Positions 7,253-14,067 of a DNA stretch of 26,503 nt are shown here, in pieces (within the stretch, counting starts at the first letter, position 1; every line of letters begins with the position of its first letter). The DNA is from JACTUC01 sp964477685 (lineage in GTDB: Archaea; Thermoproteota; Methanomethylicia; Methanomethylicales; Methanomethylicaceae): contig CAYZHK010000013.1 of assembly GCA_964477685.1 (NCBI GenBank), positions 1-26,503 of the forward strand. Reading direction: 5' to 3'. The notes under the pieces were generated by a model. The model was not told where the DNA came from. It searched no databases and was given only the letters and a program-made list of their open reading frames with translations. The position numbers and the translations under genes are program-made.

Positions 7253-8392
7253 CTACTTCTCGATCTCCCTCTTCTCCCCAGTCCTGCGGTCAACAATGGC
7301 CATCCGGTCCATGCAGGAGAAGCAGGGGTCAATCCCCGCGAGTATGATCGGTATGTCGGCCACATGCACCCCGATCAAAGTCTTGCAGAGCGCCGGTATA
7401 TTGGCAAGGGTTGGTGACCTTATCTTGTAGCGCTCCGGCTTTGCCGAGCCGTTGGACCTGCCGAAATGGATCAGCTCACCCCTCGGGGCCTCGGCCCTGG
7501 AGAGCACCTCCCCAGGCGGGGCAATCTTGGGCGGGCGCACCTTGATGGTCCCGCTCGGCATGTGGTCCAGGGCATACCTTATCATCCCTATGCTCTCCAT
7601 CATCTCCTCCACCCGCACCACTGTCCTAGCCAGGGCATCGCCGCTCTCCGAAGTCACAACGTTGAAGGGGATCTCGTCATAGGCTATGTACGGGTCGTCG
7701 GCCCTCACGTCCTCTTTCACACCACTCGCCCTCAGTGTCGGCCCGACGGCGCAGAGCTTTACGGCATCCTGTGGTGAGAGGAGCCCGACCCCACTCGTCC
7801 TCTTGAGAAAAGTCCTCTCGCTATTCACTATGCGGAGGTAATCCTTCGTCCTCTCCTCGAAGCTGTCCATCCCCTTCCTCAGCTTCGTCTCCCACTCGGG
7901 CGTGATGTCCCGGCGGACGCCCCCGAGGGTGTTGATGGCGTGGAGGACGCGCCCTCCTGTCAACTCCTCAAAGAGGTTCATTATGGCCTCCCTGTCACGC
8001 CAGACGTACATGAAAAGCGTGTCGAAGCCGGCCTCGTGCGCCACGATTCCAACCCACAGCGAGTGGCTCTGAAGCCTCTCCAGCTCTGCGACTATGGTCC
8101 GAATGTACCTGGCCCTCGGCGGTATCTGCACCCCCATGAGCTCCTCCACGACCTGTGTATAGCTGACAGTATGGGCGATGTTGCAGATGCCGCAGACCCT
8201 CTCGGCCAGGTAGAGGCCATGGTTGTAGGTTTCCAGCTCGAATCCCTTCTCGAGCCCCCTATGGACATAGCCGATCCTGGGTGTAACGTTGACGACAGTA
8301 TCGCCATCGACCTCAAAGAGAAAATGCTCCGGCTCCTTGAGGGCTGGGTGCTGGGGCCCAAAGGGCACCTTTATGGTGGATGCGTATCCCAT
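7253..8392 (-). CDS. [NiFe]-hydrogenase large subunit, group 4 (NuoD homologue with intact Ni ligands)
   Basis: This 379-residue catalytic subunit is homologous to NuoD/FpoD. Both nickel-binding motifs of energy-converting hydrogenases are present: RVCGICNIAH at residues 65-74 (C67, C70, H74) and DPCFSCMDR at 355-363 (C357, C360). Complex I NuoD proteins have lost these cysteines, typically ending in GEIDR. The quinone-pocket HPSTHG is replaced by HPALKEPEH, as in Ech and Mbh. The tail MAIVDRRTGEK resembles HycE of formate hydrogenlyase, but it is only 16 residues long, so whether a maturation protease is needed is unclear. Expected reaction: 2H+ plus reduced ferredoxin to H2, or the reverse, coupled to ion pumping. 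It starts three bases after the C stop. No hyp maturation genes are in the window. Confidence 0.88.
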   Translation of the reverse strand: MGYASTIKVPFGPQHPALKEPEHFLFEVDGDTVVNVTPRIGYVHRGLEKGFELETYNHGLYLAERVCGICNIAHTVSYTQVVEELMGVQIPPRARYIRTIVAELERLQSHSLWVGIVAHEAGFDTLFMYVWRDREAIMNLFEELTGGRVLHAINTLGGVRRDITPEWETKLRKGMDSFEERTKDYLRIVNSERTFLKRTSGVGLLSPQDAVKLCAVGPTLRASGVKEDVRADDPYIAYDEIPFNVVTSESGDALARTVVRVEEMMESIGMIRYALDHMPSGTIKVRPPKIAPPGEVLSRAEAPRGELIHFGRSNGSAKPERYKIRSPTLANIPALCKTLIGVHVADIPIILAGIDPCFSCMDRMAIVDRRTGEKREIEK

Positions 8393-8395
8393 TCA

Positions 8396-8872
8396 TCAAC
8401 CCTTCTTCAGCTTGATCTCTTTGAGCATTCCAAAGCTCTGGTCCTTCCTCAGCGGGTATGTTCCATCGGGCCATCCGTCGGGCAGGAGCAGCAGCGATGC
8501 GCCCTGCAGGCCTTCAAAGTTGATTCCTAAAAGTTCCCTGACCTCCCGCTCGTAGATGGCGGCGCTCGGTACGATGTCCGACACGTCGGGCACAACCGCC
8601 TTCTCCTTGGGTACCCTTGTGCTGAGGGAGAGCACATTTCTACCCCTCTCCACCAGGTGGTAGACGACCTCCAGATCTGCTCCCAGGTCGGCTCCTGTGA
8701 TTGTGCCTAGGTGGTCGAAGCCCATTTCCTGCACTGCGTACCTGAAGGCCTCCTTGATTGAGCCCGCCCCTACGCGGACAAAGATCCTCCGGTCCCTGGC
8801 GAATCTGCCCTCCCCAAAATCCGACTTCAGATGATTCTGCAGCTTTTCAATGACTTCCGACATGGATATCAT
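8396..8872 (-). CDS. NuoC/FpoC/EchD-like subunit
   Basis: This 158-residue peripheral subunit matches the 30-kDa subunit family, which packs against the large subunit. Typical features are the N-terminal alpha/beta domain (FVRVGAGSIKEAFRYAVQEMGFDHLGTITGADLG) and the C-terminal REVRELLGINFEGL...PDGWPDGTYPLRKD segment. The last corresponds to the conserved RE..D..G..F.GHP...R.L motif in complex I, here without the His-Pro. ATG at 8872 overlaps the stop of B as ATGA, suggesting coupled translation. ATG at 8863 (MSEVIEKL) is a real alternative, with GGGATGAT just upstream. It has no metal ligands. Confidence 0.85.
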   Translation of the reverse strand: MISMSEVIEKLQNHLKSDFGEGRFARDRRIFVRVGAGSIKEAFRYAVQEMGFDHLGTITGADLGADLEVVYHLVERGRNVLSLSTRVPKEKAVVPDVSDIVPSAAIYEREVRELLGINFEGLQGASLLLLPDGWPDGTYPLRKDQSFGMLKEIKLKKG

Positions 8873-9285
8873 CCCTTTATCTTCTTTAGCAGCTGGGCAA
8901 TGCCATAGATCATTGCCTCGGGCCTCGGCGGGCAGCCTGGCACATAGGCATCCACCGGCACGACCGTGTCGATGCCACCATGGACGTTGTAGCAGTCCTT
9001 GAAGGGAGAGCCGCTGACGGCGCAGGTACCCAGCGCAACGACGTACTTCGGCTCCGGCATCTGGTCATAAACACGCCTTAGCCGCTCTGCGATCTGGACT
9101 GTGACCGGCCCGGTCACCGCCAGTATGTCGGCATGCCTCGGGCTCCCCTTAAGCTGGATCCCGAAGCGCTCGATGTCGTAGACCGGCGTGATGGCCGCAA
9201 CAAACTCGATGTCGCAGCCATTGCATCCCCCGGTATTGAAATGGATCAGCCAGGGTGACCCCCTCCGCGCCCATCTGTAGGCCAT
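8869..9285 (-). CDS. [NiFe]-hydrogenase small subunit (NuoB/EchC/MbhJ-like)
   Basis: This 138-residue subunit should carry the cluster nearest the active site. The ligands are C21 and C24 in GGCNGCDIEF, C88 in GTCAVSG and C118 in PGCPPRPE. The CxxC form (CNGCD) is that of group 4 hydrogenases such as EchC, MbhJ and HycG. NuoB of complex I instead has two adjacent cysteines. It agrees with the intact nickel motifs in the large subunit two genes downstream. No signal sequence is seen, so the catalytic side faces the cytoplasm. It starts two bases after the A gene stops and overlaps C by four bases. Confidence 0.88.
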   Translation of the reverse strand: MAYRWARRGSPWLIHFNTGGCNGCDIEFVAAITPVYDIERFGIQLKGSPRHADILAVTGPVTVQIAERLRRVYDQMPEPKYVVALGTCAVSGSPFKDCYNVHGGIDTVVPVDAYVPGCPPRPEAMIYGIAQLLKKIKG

Positions 9286-9287
9286 GG

Positions 9288-9611
9288 CTAGACATGCCTC
9301 CTTGAGTAGACCAGCACGCCGACCGCCAATAGGACCACGGAGATATAGGCTACTGGCATCAGCCCTGTGGCGAAGGATGATGTGGCCAGGACGAATGCCA
9401 AGATGTCGAATATCAGGAAGTAAACGGCATAGATGAGGAACCTCTCGAGGTCAATCTTCGACTCCTCGGCTGGCAGATCTTCCCCGCAGGCGTATGGCTC
9501 AGTCTTCCCTCCGCCGGTGGCTCCTTTGGCCGTTCCTCTACTCCCCAGCAGGAAGATCAACACAACAACTGCCAAGGAAATTGCAAAGACAGCCACTAGG
9601 GGGTAACTCAT
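9288..9611 (-). CDS. NuoA/FpoA-like membrane subunit
   Basis: This 107-residue protein has three helices and the NuoA signature: EPYACGEDLPAEES in the loop after helix 1, then FLIYAVYFLIFDILAFVL in helix 2. The Cys in this loop is the one that sits near the quinone cavity in complex I, so its retention next to a hydrogenase-type D subunit is notable. The start is set at ATG 9611 because GGAGG at 9621-9625 lies nine bases upstream. A TTG at 9629 is in frame but lies ahead of that ribosome site. It is the first gene of the leftward operon. NuoA is absent from simple Ech and Mbh hydrogenases. Confidence 0.85.
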   Translation of the reverse strand: MSYPLVAVFAISLAVVVLIFLLGSRGTAKGATGGGKTEPYACGEDLPAEESKIDLERFLIYAVYFLIFDILAFVLATSSFATGLMPVAYISVVLLAVGVLVYSRRHV

Positions 9612-9705
9612 GCCCGTGGGCCTCCACAAGCCATATAGAAAGCTTTTATTAGGGCTTATTTTTAATGTTTGTGTTATTGCGCATTGACGCAGTGTGGACC
9701 CCCCT
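9612..9705. promoter_or_regulatory. Divergent promoter region of the two hydrogenase operons
   Basis: About 94 bases separate the A start (leftward) and the J1 start (rightward). AT-rich stretches CTTTTATTA at 9643-9651 and CTTATTTTTAA at 9655-9665 provide TATA-like boxes on both strands; TTAAAAATAAG on the minus strand would start the A message near 9635. Both halves of the complex are thus driven from one spot and could be regulated together. I see no clear operator palindrome. Confidence 0.6.
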
Positions 9706-9957
9706 ATGCCCGTCGATTACCTGCAGATGACACTTATGATGACCACGGTTATTTTGGCAATTTCCACCATCGAACTGAAGAACCTGCTCTATTCGGTAAT
9801 CTCGTTCTGCGGGATGTGCATTGCGATAGGAGCCCTCTACTGGCTCATGAATGCACCCTACGTTGCGGTCTTCCAGCTCCTCATCTACGCCGGTGCGGTG
9901 GTCACCATTTTCTTGGCAGCGCTCACGCTGACTAGAATGAAGGAGTGCATCAAGTAG
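9706..9957 (+). CDS. NuoJ N-terminal half (FpoJ1-like)
   Basis: This 83-residue membrane protein has three helices corresponding to the first half of NuoJ. The key segment APYVAVFQLLIYAGAVVTIF matches the conserved NuoJ helix 3 (QxLVYxGA). The stop at 9955-9957 is one base before the next gene, which supplies the other half, as in Methanosarcina Fpo operons where fpoJ is also two genes. The start may instead be GTG at 9694 (four residues longer). Neither has a ribosome site, and a leaderless start at either is possible. It is the first gene of the rightward operon. Confidence 0.82.
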   Translation: MPVDYLQMTLMMTTVILAISTIELKNLLYSVISFCGMCIAIGALYWLMNAPYVAVFQLLIYAGAVVTIFLAALTLTRMKECIK

Positions 9958-9958
9958 A

Positions 9959-10237
9959 ATGAGCGCCGACAAGATCTCGGTAGCCGGCATCGTCCTGGTG
10001 GTCATCGCTATAGCCGCCATGGTTGCCTTTGTTCTGCAGTCGCCCTTCGGATCCTTTTCCTATTCGGCATCAAATGACCGTTTCATTGGCATTGGCCAGA
10101 ATATCGAGGAGGGGGACAGCAGCTTCATGTGGTCGTACCGCTCCACGGACTTCATGGCCCAAGCCTTCGCCATATTTGCTGCGGCGGTCGCCTGCCTGGC
10201 TATGCTGAGGGAGATAGGCAGGGAGGTTCCCAAGTGA
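9959..10237 (+). CDS. NuoJ C-terminal half (FpoJ2-like)
   Basis: This 92-residue protein has two helices joined by an external loop of about 40 residues (residues 30-65). Helix 1 is VAGIVLVVIAIAAMVAFVL; helix 2 is FMAQAFAIFAAAVACLAMLR, preceded by SYRSTDF. This arrangement matches the last two helices of NuoJ/FpoJ and resembles MbhE. It begins one base after the J1 stop and overlaps K by one base, so all three are translated from one message. It carries no catalytic residues and is a structural part of the membrane arm. Confidence 0.75.
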   Translation: MSADKISVAGIVLVVIAIAAMVAFVLQSPFGSFSYSASNDRFIGIGQNIEEGDSSFMWSYRSTDFMAQAFAIFAAAVACLAMLREIGREVPK

Positions 10238-10545
10238 TGGATCCGTCCTACTACCTGGTCTTCATATTCGCCCTGTGGGGCATAGGCCTCTACTGCCTGG
10301 TAACCAAGAGAAACATGATCCGCCTGATATTCGGCATGGAGATCCTGATCAACGCGGCAAACCTCAGTTTCATCTCGCTGGCAACGGGCCTTGAAGGCTT
10401 TGTTGACCCCCTGGCCCACTCGATTGTCGTCGTCTCCATAGGGCTGTCGGGGGCCGTCAGCGCCGTTGCCATAACCCTGGTCGTATACGCCTACCGGCAC
10501 TACGGCACGCTGGACGTGCGGGAGCTCAAACGCCTGAGAGGCTGA
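10237..10545 (+). CDS. NuoK/FpoK-like subunit
   Basis: This 102-residue protein has three helices. RNMIRLIFGMEILINAANL carries the conserved membrane Glu (E35) of NuoK/MrpC. The second conserved Glu of bacterial NuoK is absent: the third helix reads VVSIGLSGAVSAVAITLVVY. The stretch FVDPLAHSIVVVSI and the ending RHYGTLDVRELKRL are like archaeal FpoK and MrpC/MbhG. The ATG overlaps the J2 stop (TGATG), with GGGAGG upstream at about 10220-10225. The stop overlaps the next ATG in the same way. Part of the ion-translocating membrane arm. Confidence 0.88.
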   Translation: MDPSYYLVFIFALWGIGLYCLVTKRNMIRLIFGMEILINAANLSFISLATGLEGFVDPLAHSIVVVSIGLSGAVSAVAITLVVYAYRHYGTLDVRELKRLRG

Positions 10546-12032
10546 TGGAGACTACCTGCATGTTCACCCTGCCTCTCGACCTCCTCCTGATCTTCACGCT
10601 CTCGACGCCCATTGTCGGGTGGGCAACCTCCCGCTATCGGAAGGGCACCCTGAGCGGCGCCTATGCTGCGGCAGGGCTCGCCGTGGTCGGCGCGGCGCTC
10701 TACAGCCTATACTTCGATGTTTCTCAGGCTGCCGTCTTCTCGGTCCCCATCTTCGGGGCATACACTGCCTTTCTCCGGGTCGACATGCTGGGGGTCGTGA
10801 TGGCCTCGATATTTGTGGGGGTCGGCTTCGCGGCAGCAATCTACTCCATCGGCTACATGGAGAAGGAAACCGACGTCCCGCTCTACTTCACACTCCTATT
10901 GGCGATGATTGGTGGGATGGTCGGCGTGGTCTTCGCAGGCGACCTCTTCACCCTCTGCGTGTTCTGGGAGCTGATGTGCATATCATCTTACGTGCTTGTC
11001 GCCTTCAGCAGGGAGGGCGGGGAATCCGTGGAGGCAGCATTCAAATATCTCATAATGAGTGGGGCAGGCTCGGCCACGGTCCTCTTGGGTATATCCCTCC
11101 TATACGGGATGAGCGGGACCCTCAACTTCCAGGGGCTGGCGCAGGCCTTTGGCCAAGCGCCGGCCAGCCCCTGGCTCCTCTTGGCCTCGCTTTTCATACT
11201 TGCCGGCTTCGGGGTCAAGGCAGCCATCGTGCCGCTCCACACCTGGCTTCCCGATGCCCACTCGGCGGCCCCATCGCCCATCTCAGCCATGCTCTCGGGG
11301 GTGGTGATTGAGGTGGGGGTCTTTGCCCTCTGCAGGACCTGCTTCTCGGCCTTCATACCGGTGGAGTCCCAGTGGCTCTACCTGCTCATGGCCCTGAGCG
11401 TCGCCACGATGTTCGTTGGTAACCTCCTTCCGCTGGTGCAGAGCGACCTGAAGAGGCTCCTGGCCTACTCCAGCATAGGGCACGTCGGCTACATGCTGGT
11501 GGGCCTCTCCATCGGGACTCAGTTGGCACTGACAGGGACGTTCCTCCATATATTCAACCACGCCCTGATGAAGGGGGTCGCCTTCCTTTGCGCCGGCGCA
11601 ATAATCTACCGGCTCGGCACCCGCCAGATGGACGAGATGGCAGGAATTGCGCGGAGGATGCCAGTTACAGCAGTGGCCTTCTCGGTATCCCTATTGGCCC
11701 TGCTGGGGCTCCCCCCCCTGAACGGGTTCATCAGCGAGCTCACCATAGTCACAGCGGCCTTCCAGTCCGGCTTGGCCTGGCTGGGTATCCTGGTGATAGT
11801 AAACAGCGTCCTTTCCTCTGCTTTCTACCTGCGGGTCATCGGGGTCATGCTCCAGCCAGCAAAGTCCGACAGGGTGAAATCGGTCCGGGAGGTGCCGTTG
11901 ACAATGCTTCTCCCCATTGTTGCAATGGTCTCCATGATTGTGATCTTCGGCCTTTGGCCCGACCCGGTGATGAGGCTGATGCAGGAATCCGCAGCGGGGG
12001 TCCTCTCCGTGGTGTCGCAGGTGATGGGCTAG
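10545..12032 (+). CDS. Antiporter-like subunit, NuoN/MrpD/MbhH type
   Basis: This 495-residue membrane protein has about 14 helices and is one of the three antiporter-like pumps. The key ionisable residues are in place: E142 in helix 5 (VFWELMCISSYVLVAF) and K225 in helix 7 (GFGVKAAIVPLHTWLPDAHS). SDLKRLLAYSSIGHVGYML and LPPLNGFISEL are family motifs. The overall sequence looks closer to MrpD/MbhH and NuoN than to L or M. It lies first among the three pumps, whereas Fpo and Nuo operons usually run L-M-N. It overlaps K by one base and is directly followed by L. Confidence 0.88.
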   Translation: METTCMFTLPLDLLLIFTLSTPIVGWATSRYRKGTLSGAYAAAGLAVVGAALYSLYFDVSQAAVFSVPIFGAYTAFLRVDMLGVVMASIFVGVGFAAAIYSIGYMEKETDVPLYFTLLLAMIGGMVGVVFAGDLFTLCVFWELMCISSYVLVAFSREGGESVEAAFKYLIMSGAGSATVLLGISLLYGMSGTLNFQGLAQAFGQAPASPWLLLASLFILAGFGVKAAIVPLHTWLPDAHSAAPSPISAMLSGVVIEVGVFALCRTCFSAFIPVESQWLYLLMALSVATMFVGNLLPLVQSDLKRLLAYSSIGHVGYMLVGLSIGTQLALTGTFLHIFNHALMKGVAFLCAGAIIYRLGTRQMDEMAGIARRMPVTAVAFSVSLLALLGLPPLNGFISELTIVTAAFQSGLAWLGILVIVNSVLSSAFYLRVIGVMLQPAKSDRVKSVREVPLTMLLPIVAMVSMIVIFGLWPDPVMRLMQESAAGVLSVVSQVMG

Positions 12033-14066
12033 ATGCCTCTCGAGTGGACCTTCGCGCCTTGGCTCTGCTGGGCTCTGCCCATGGTGGGCTCCGTCTTCCC
12101 ACTCGCCATGAAGAGGGGGGGCGCAAAGGCCAAGGGCCTGCCGGTGGTGGCGACCACATTCCTCTCGCTGGCAATGGCGCTTCTGATGCTCTCCGGCCTC
12201 TCTGACCACGGCTACGTCGACCTGCAGGTCCTCTGGTTCTCGCTCCCCAACGGCGGATCTGTCGGCTTGGGCATGCTGGTTGACCCCCTCAGCATTATCA
12301 TTGCGAACATAGTGGCCTTCCTCTGCCTGCTGATTATGGTCTACTCCCTGAAGTACATTGAGGGTGACGCCTCGGCGGGGAGATACTGGTTCCTCATGTC
12401 CCTCTTCATAGGGGGGATGCTCCTCCTGACCCTGGCTGACAACCTCATCCTCTTCTTTGTCGGCTGGAAGATCGTCGGACTCTGCAGCTACGGCCTCATA
12501 GGCTACTACTACAGGGACGAGAGGGAGCACTGGATCGGCGGGCCGGCCCCCTTCGCCTTTATGAAGCCGTCGAGGGCCGGGCTCAAGGCACTGCTCATGA
12601 CAACCTTCGGGGATGTCGCCCTTTTGGCCAGCATACTGATCATCTACCTCTACGCAGGGACCTTCAATTTCATGGAGCTCTACCAGACGGCGGGCAATTG
12701 GCTGGCCCTGATGGGCGGGACCCCTGGGGTGCTGACCCTCACGTGCCTGCTCTTCATTGCGGGTCCCCTCTCCAAATCGGCCCAGTTCCCGTTCCACGAG
12801 TGGCTCCCGGACGCCATGGCCGGCCCGACACCCGTCTCGGCCCTGATCCATGCGGCGACCATGGTCAAGGCCGGTGTCTACCTGGTGGCGCGGGTGCTGC
12901 CCATCTTCTTCTTCGCCTACTGGGTCGCGACGCCAAGCTATTCGGAGGCCATGACCTTCTTCGTCGTGGCCGCGGCGGCAGGCACCCTCACGCTCTTCCT
13001 CAGCGGGACCCAGGCGCTGGTGGCGGTGGAGCTGAAGAAGGTACTGGCCTACTCCACCATAAGCGCCATTGGCTACATGATGCTGGCCCTTGGGGTTGCG
13101 GGGTTCAGCCCCAACTCCTTCGTCCTGGGGATGTCGTCGAGCATACTCCACCTCATCAGCCACGGCGTCTACAAGGCATCCCTCTTCCTCTGCGCAGGGA
13201 TAGCCATCCACGTCTCAGGATCTATCTACATCAACGAGATGAGACTCTCCAAGAGGAGCATGCGCCTCACCTGGTTGGCATTGTGGATTGCCGGGCTGGC
13301 CTCCGTCGGTGTGCCGCCCCTCTCCGGATTCTGGAGCAAGGAGGGCATCCTCACCTCCTGCCTCGACAGCGGACAGGTATTCCTCTTTGCCGTCGCCTCC
13401 CTCACCGCCATAATCACCATGTTCTACGTCGTCAGGTATATGGGGCTCATGTTCGCGGGGAAGGGTGAGGAGGGAAGGGGCCACGAATCCCTAAGGGGGA
13501 CAGCCGGGCTGATGCTCCTCCCACCGGTGATACTTACCGCCGCGACGGTCCTAATTGGACTCGTCGGGCCATGGCTGACCACTTTTCTGGAGGAGACCTT
13601 CGGGGGCTACATGACCGAGACTCTGGGGCTGGCCGGGGTCCAGGGGGCTGAGGCCGGTCCTATCTCCATCGACCCCGTTATGTTCCTCTACTCACTGGTC
13701 CTGATAGTCATCGGCTTCTCCCTCTCCTACTGGATATACTTCATGAAGAGGGCGAGCGCCGTTGCCATTATCCAGCGGCACCCAATCCTGGGGGCCGTCT
13801 ATAGGTTCCTCTGGAACCGCTGGTACATCGACCCGCTTCTGAATAAGGTCTTCGTGGAGTGGACCATGGCCATCAGGGAAGGCGTCGACAGGGTCATAGA
13901 GGGATCCATGGACCGGGCCATCAACACCGGCATCCCGAACCTCTTCACCGGCTTCAGCAGGCAGCTGAGGAGGATCCAGACCGGTGTCCTTTCCATCAAC
14001 ATGATCTACTTCCTCCTCCTGGTGGTGGCCCTGCTGCTGGCGCTTCTGTTCTTGGGGGTGCCCTAG
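12033..14066 (+). CDS. NuoL/FpoL-like antiporter subunit with lateral helix
   Basis: This 677-residue distal pump subunit has the antiporter core at about residues 1-500. A C-terminal extension, from about residue 550, includes the amphipathic lateral helix (RWYIDPLLNKVFVEWTMAIR onward) and a final membrane helix. Helix 7 motifs are normal: K248 in PLSKSAQFPFHEWLPDAMAG, then TPVSALIHAATMVKAG. The odd point is helix 5: FFVGWKIVGLCSYGLIGYYY has Lys146 where NuoL proteins carry the essential Glu (GWEGVGLCSY). The codon is AAG at 12468-12470. The gene abuts N (stop then ATG with no gap). Longer than E. coli NuoL (613), mainly in the C-terminal part. Confidence 0.9.
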   Translation: MPLEWTFAPWLCWALPMVGSVFPLAMKRGGAKAKGLPVVATTFLSLAMALLMLSGLSDHGYVDLQVLWFSLPNGGSVGLGMLVDPLSIIIANIVAFLCLLIMVYSLKYIEGDASAGRYWFLMSLFIGGMLLLTLADNLILFFVGWKIVGLCSYGLIGYYYRDEREHWIGGPAPFAFMKPSRAGLKALLMTTFGDVALLASILIIYLYAGTFNFMELYQTAGNWLALMGGTPGVLTLTCLLFIAGPLSKSAQFPFHEWLPDAMAGPTPVSALIHAATMVKAGVYLVARVLPIFFFAYWVATPSYSEAMTFFVVAAAAGTLTLFLSGTQALVAVELKKVLAYSTISAIGYMMLALGVAGFSPNSFVLGMSSSILHLISHGVYKASLFLCAGIAIHVSGSIYINEMRLSKRSMRLTWLALWIAGLASVGVPPLSGFWSKEGILTSCLDSGQVFLFAVASLTAIITMFYVVRYMGLMFAGKGEEGRGHESLRGTAGLMLLPPVILTAATVLIGLVGPWLTTFLEETFGGYMTETLGLAGVQGAEAGPISIDPVMFLYSLVLIVIGFSLSYWIYFMKRASAVAIIQRHPILGAVYRFLWNRWYIDPLLNKVFVEWTMAIREGVDRVIEGSMDRAINTGIPNLFTGFSRQLRRIQTGVLSINMIYFLLLVVALLLALLFLGVP

Positions 14067-14067
14067 G

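Noticed and set aside
11691..13211. Long open frame of 506 codons on the minus strand opposite the N and L pump genes
   Set aside because: It lies fully antisense to two clear membrane-subunit genes. The product is a charged, Gly/Glu/His-rich string with no domain, as expected from the mirror of GC-rich codons.
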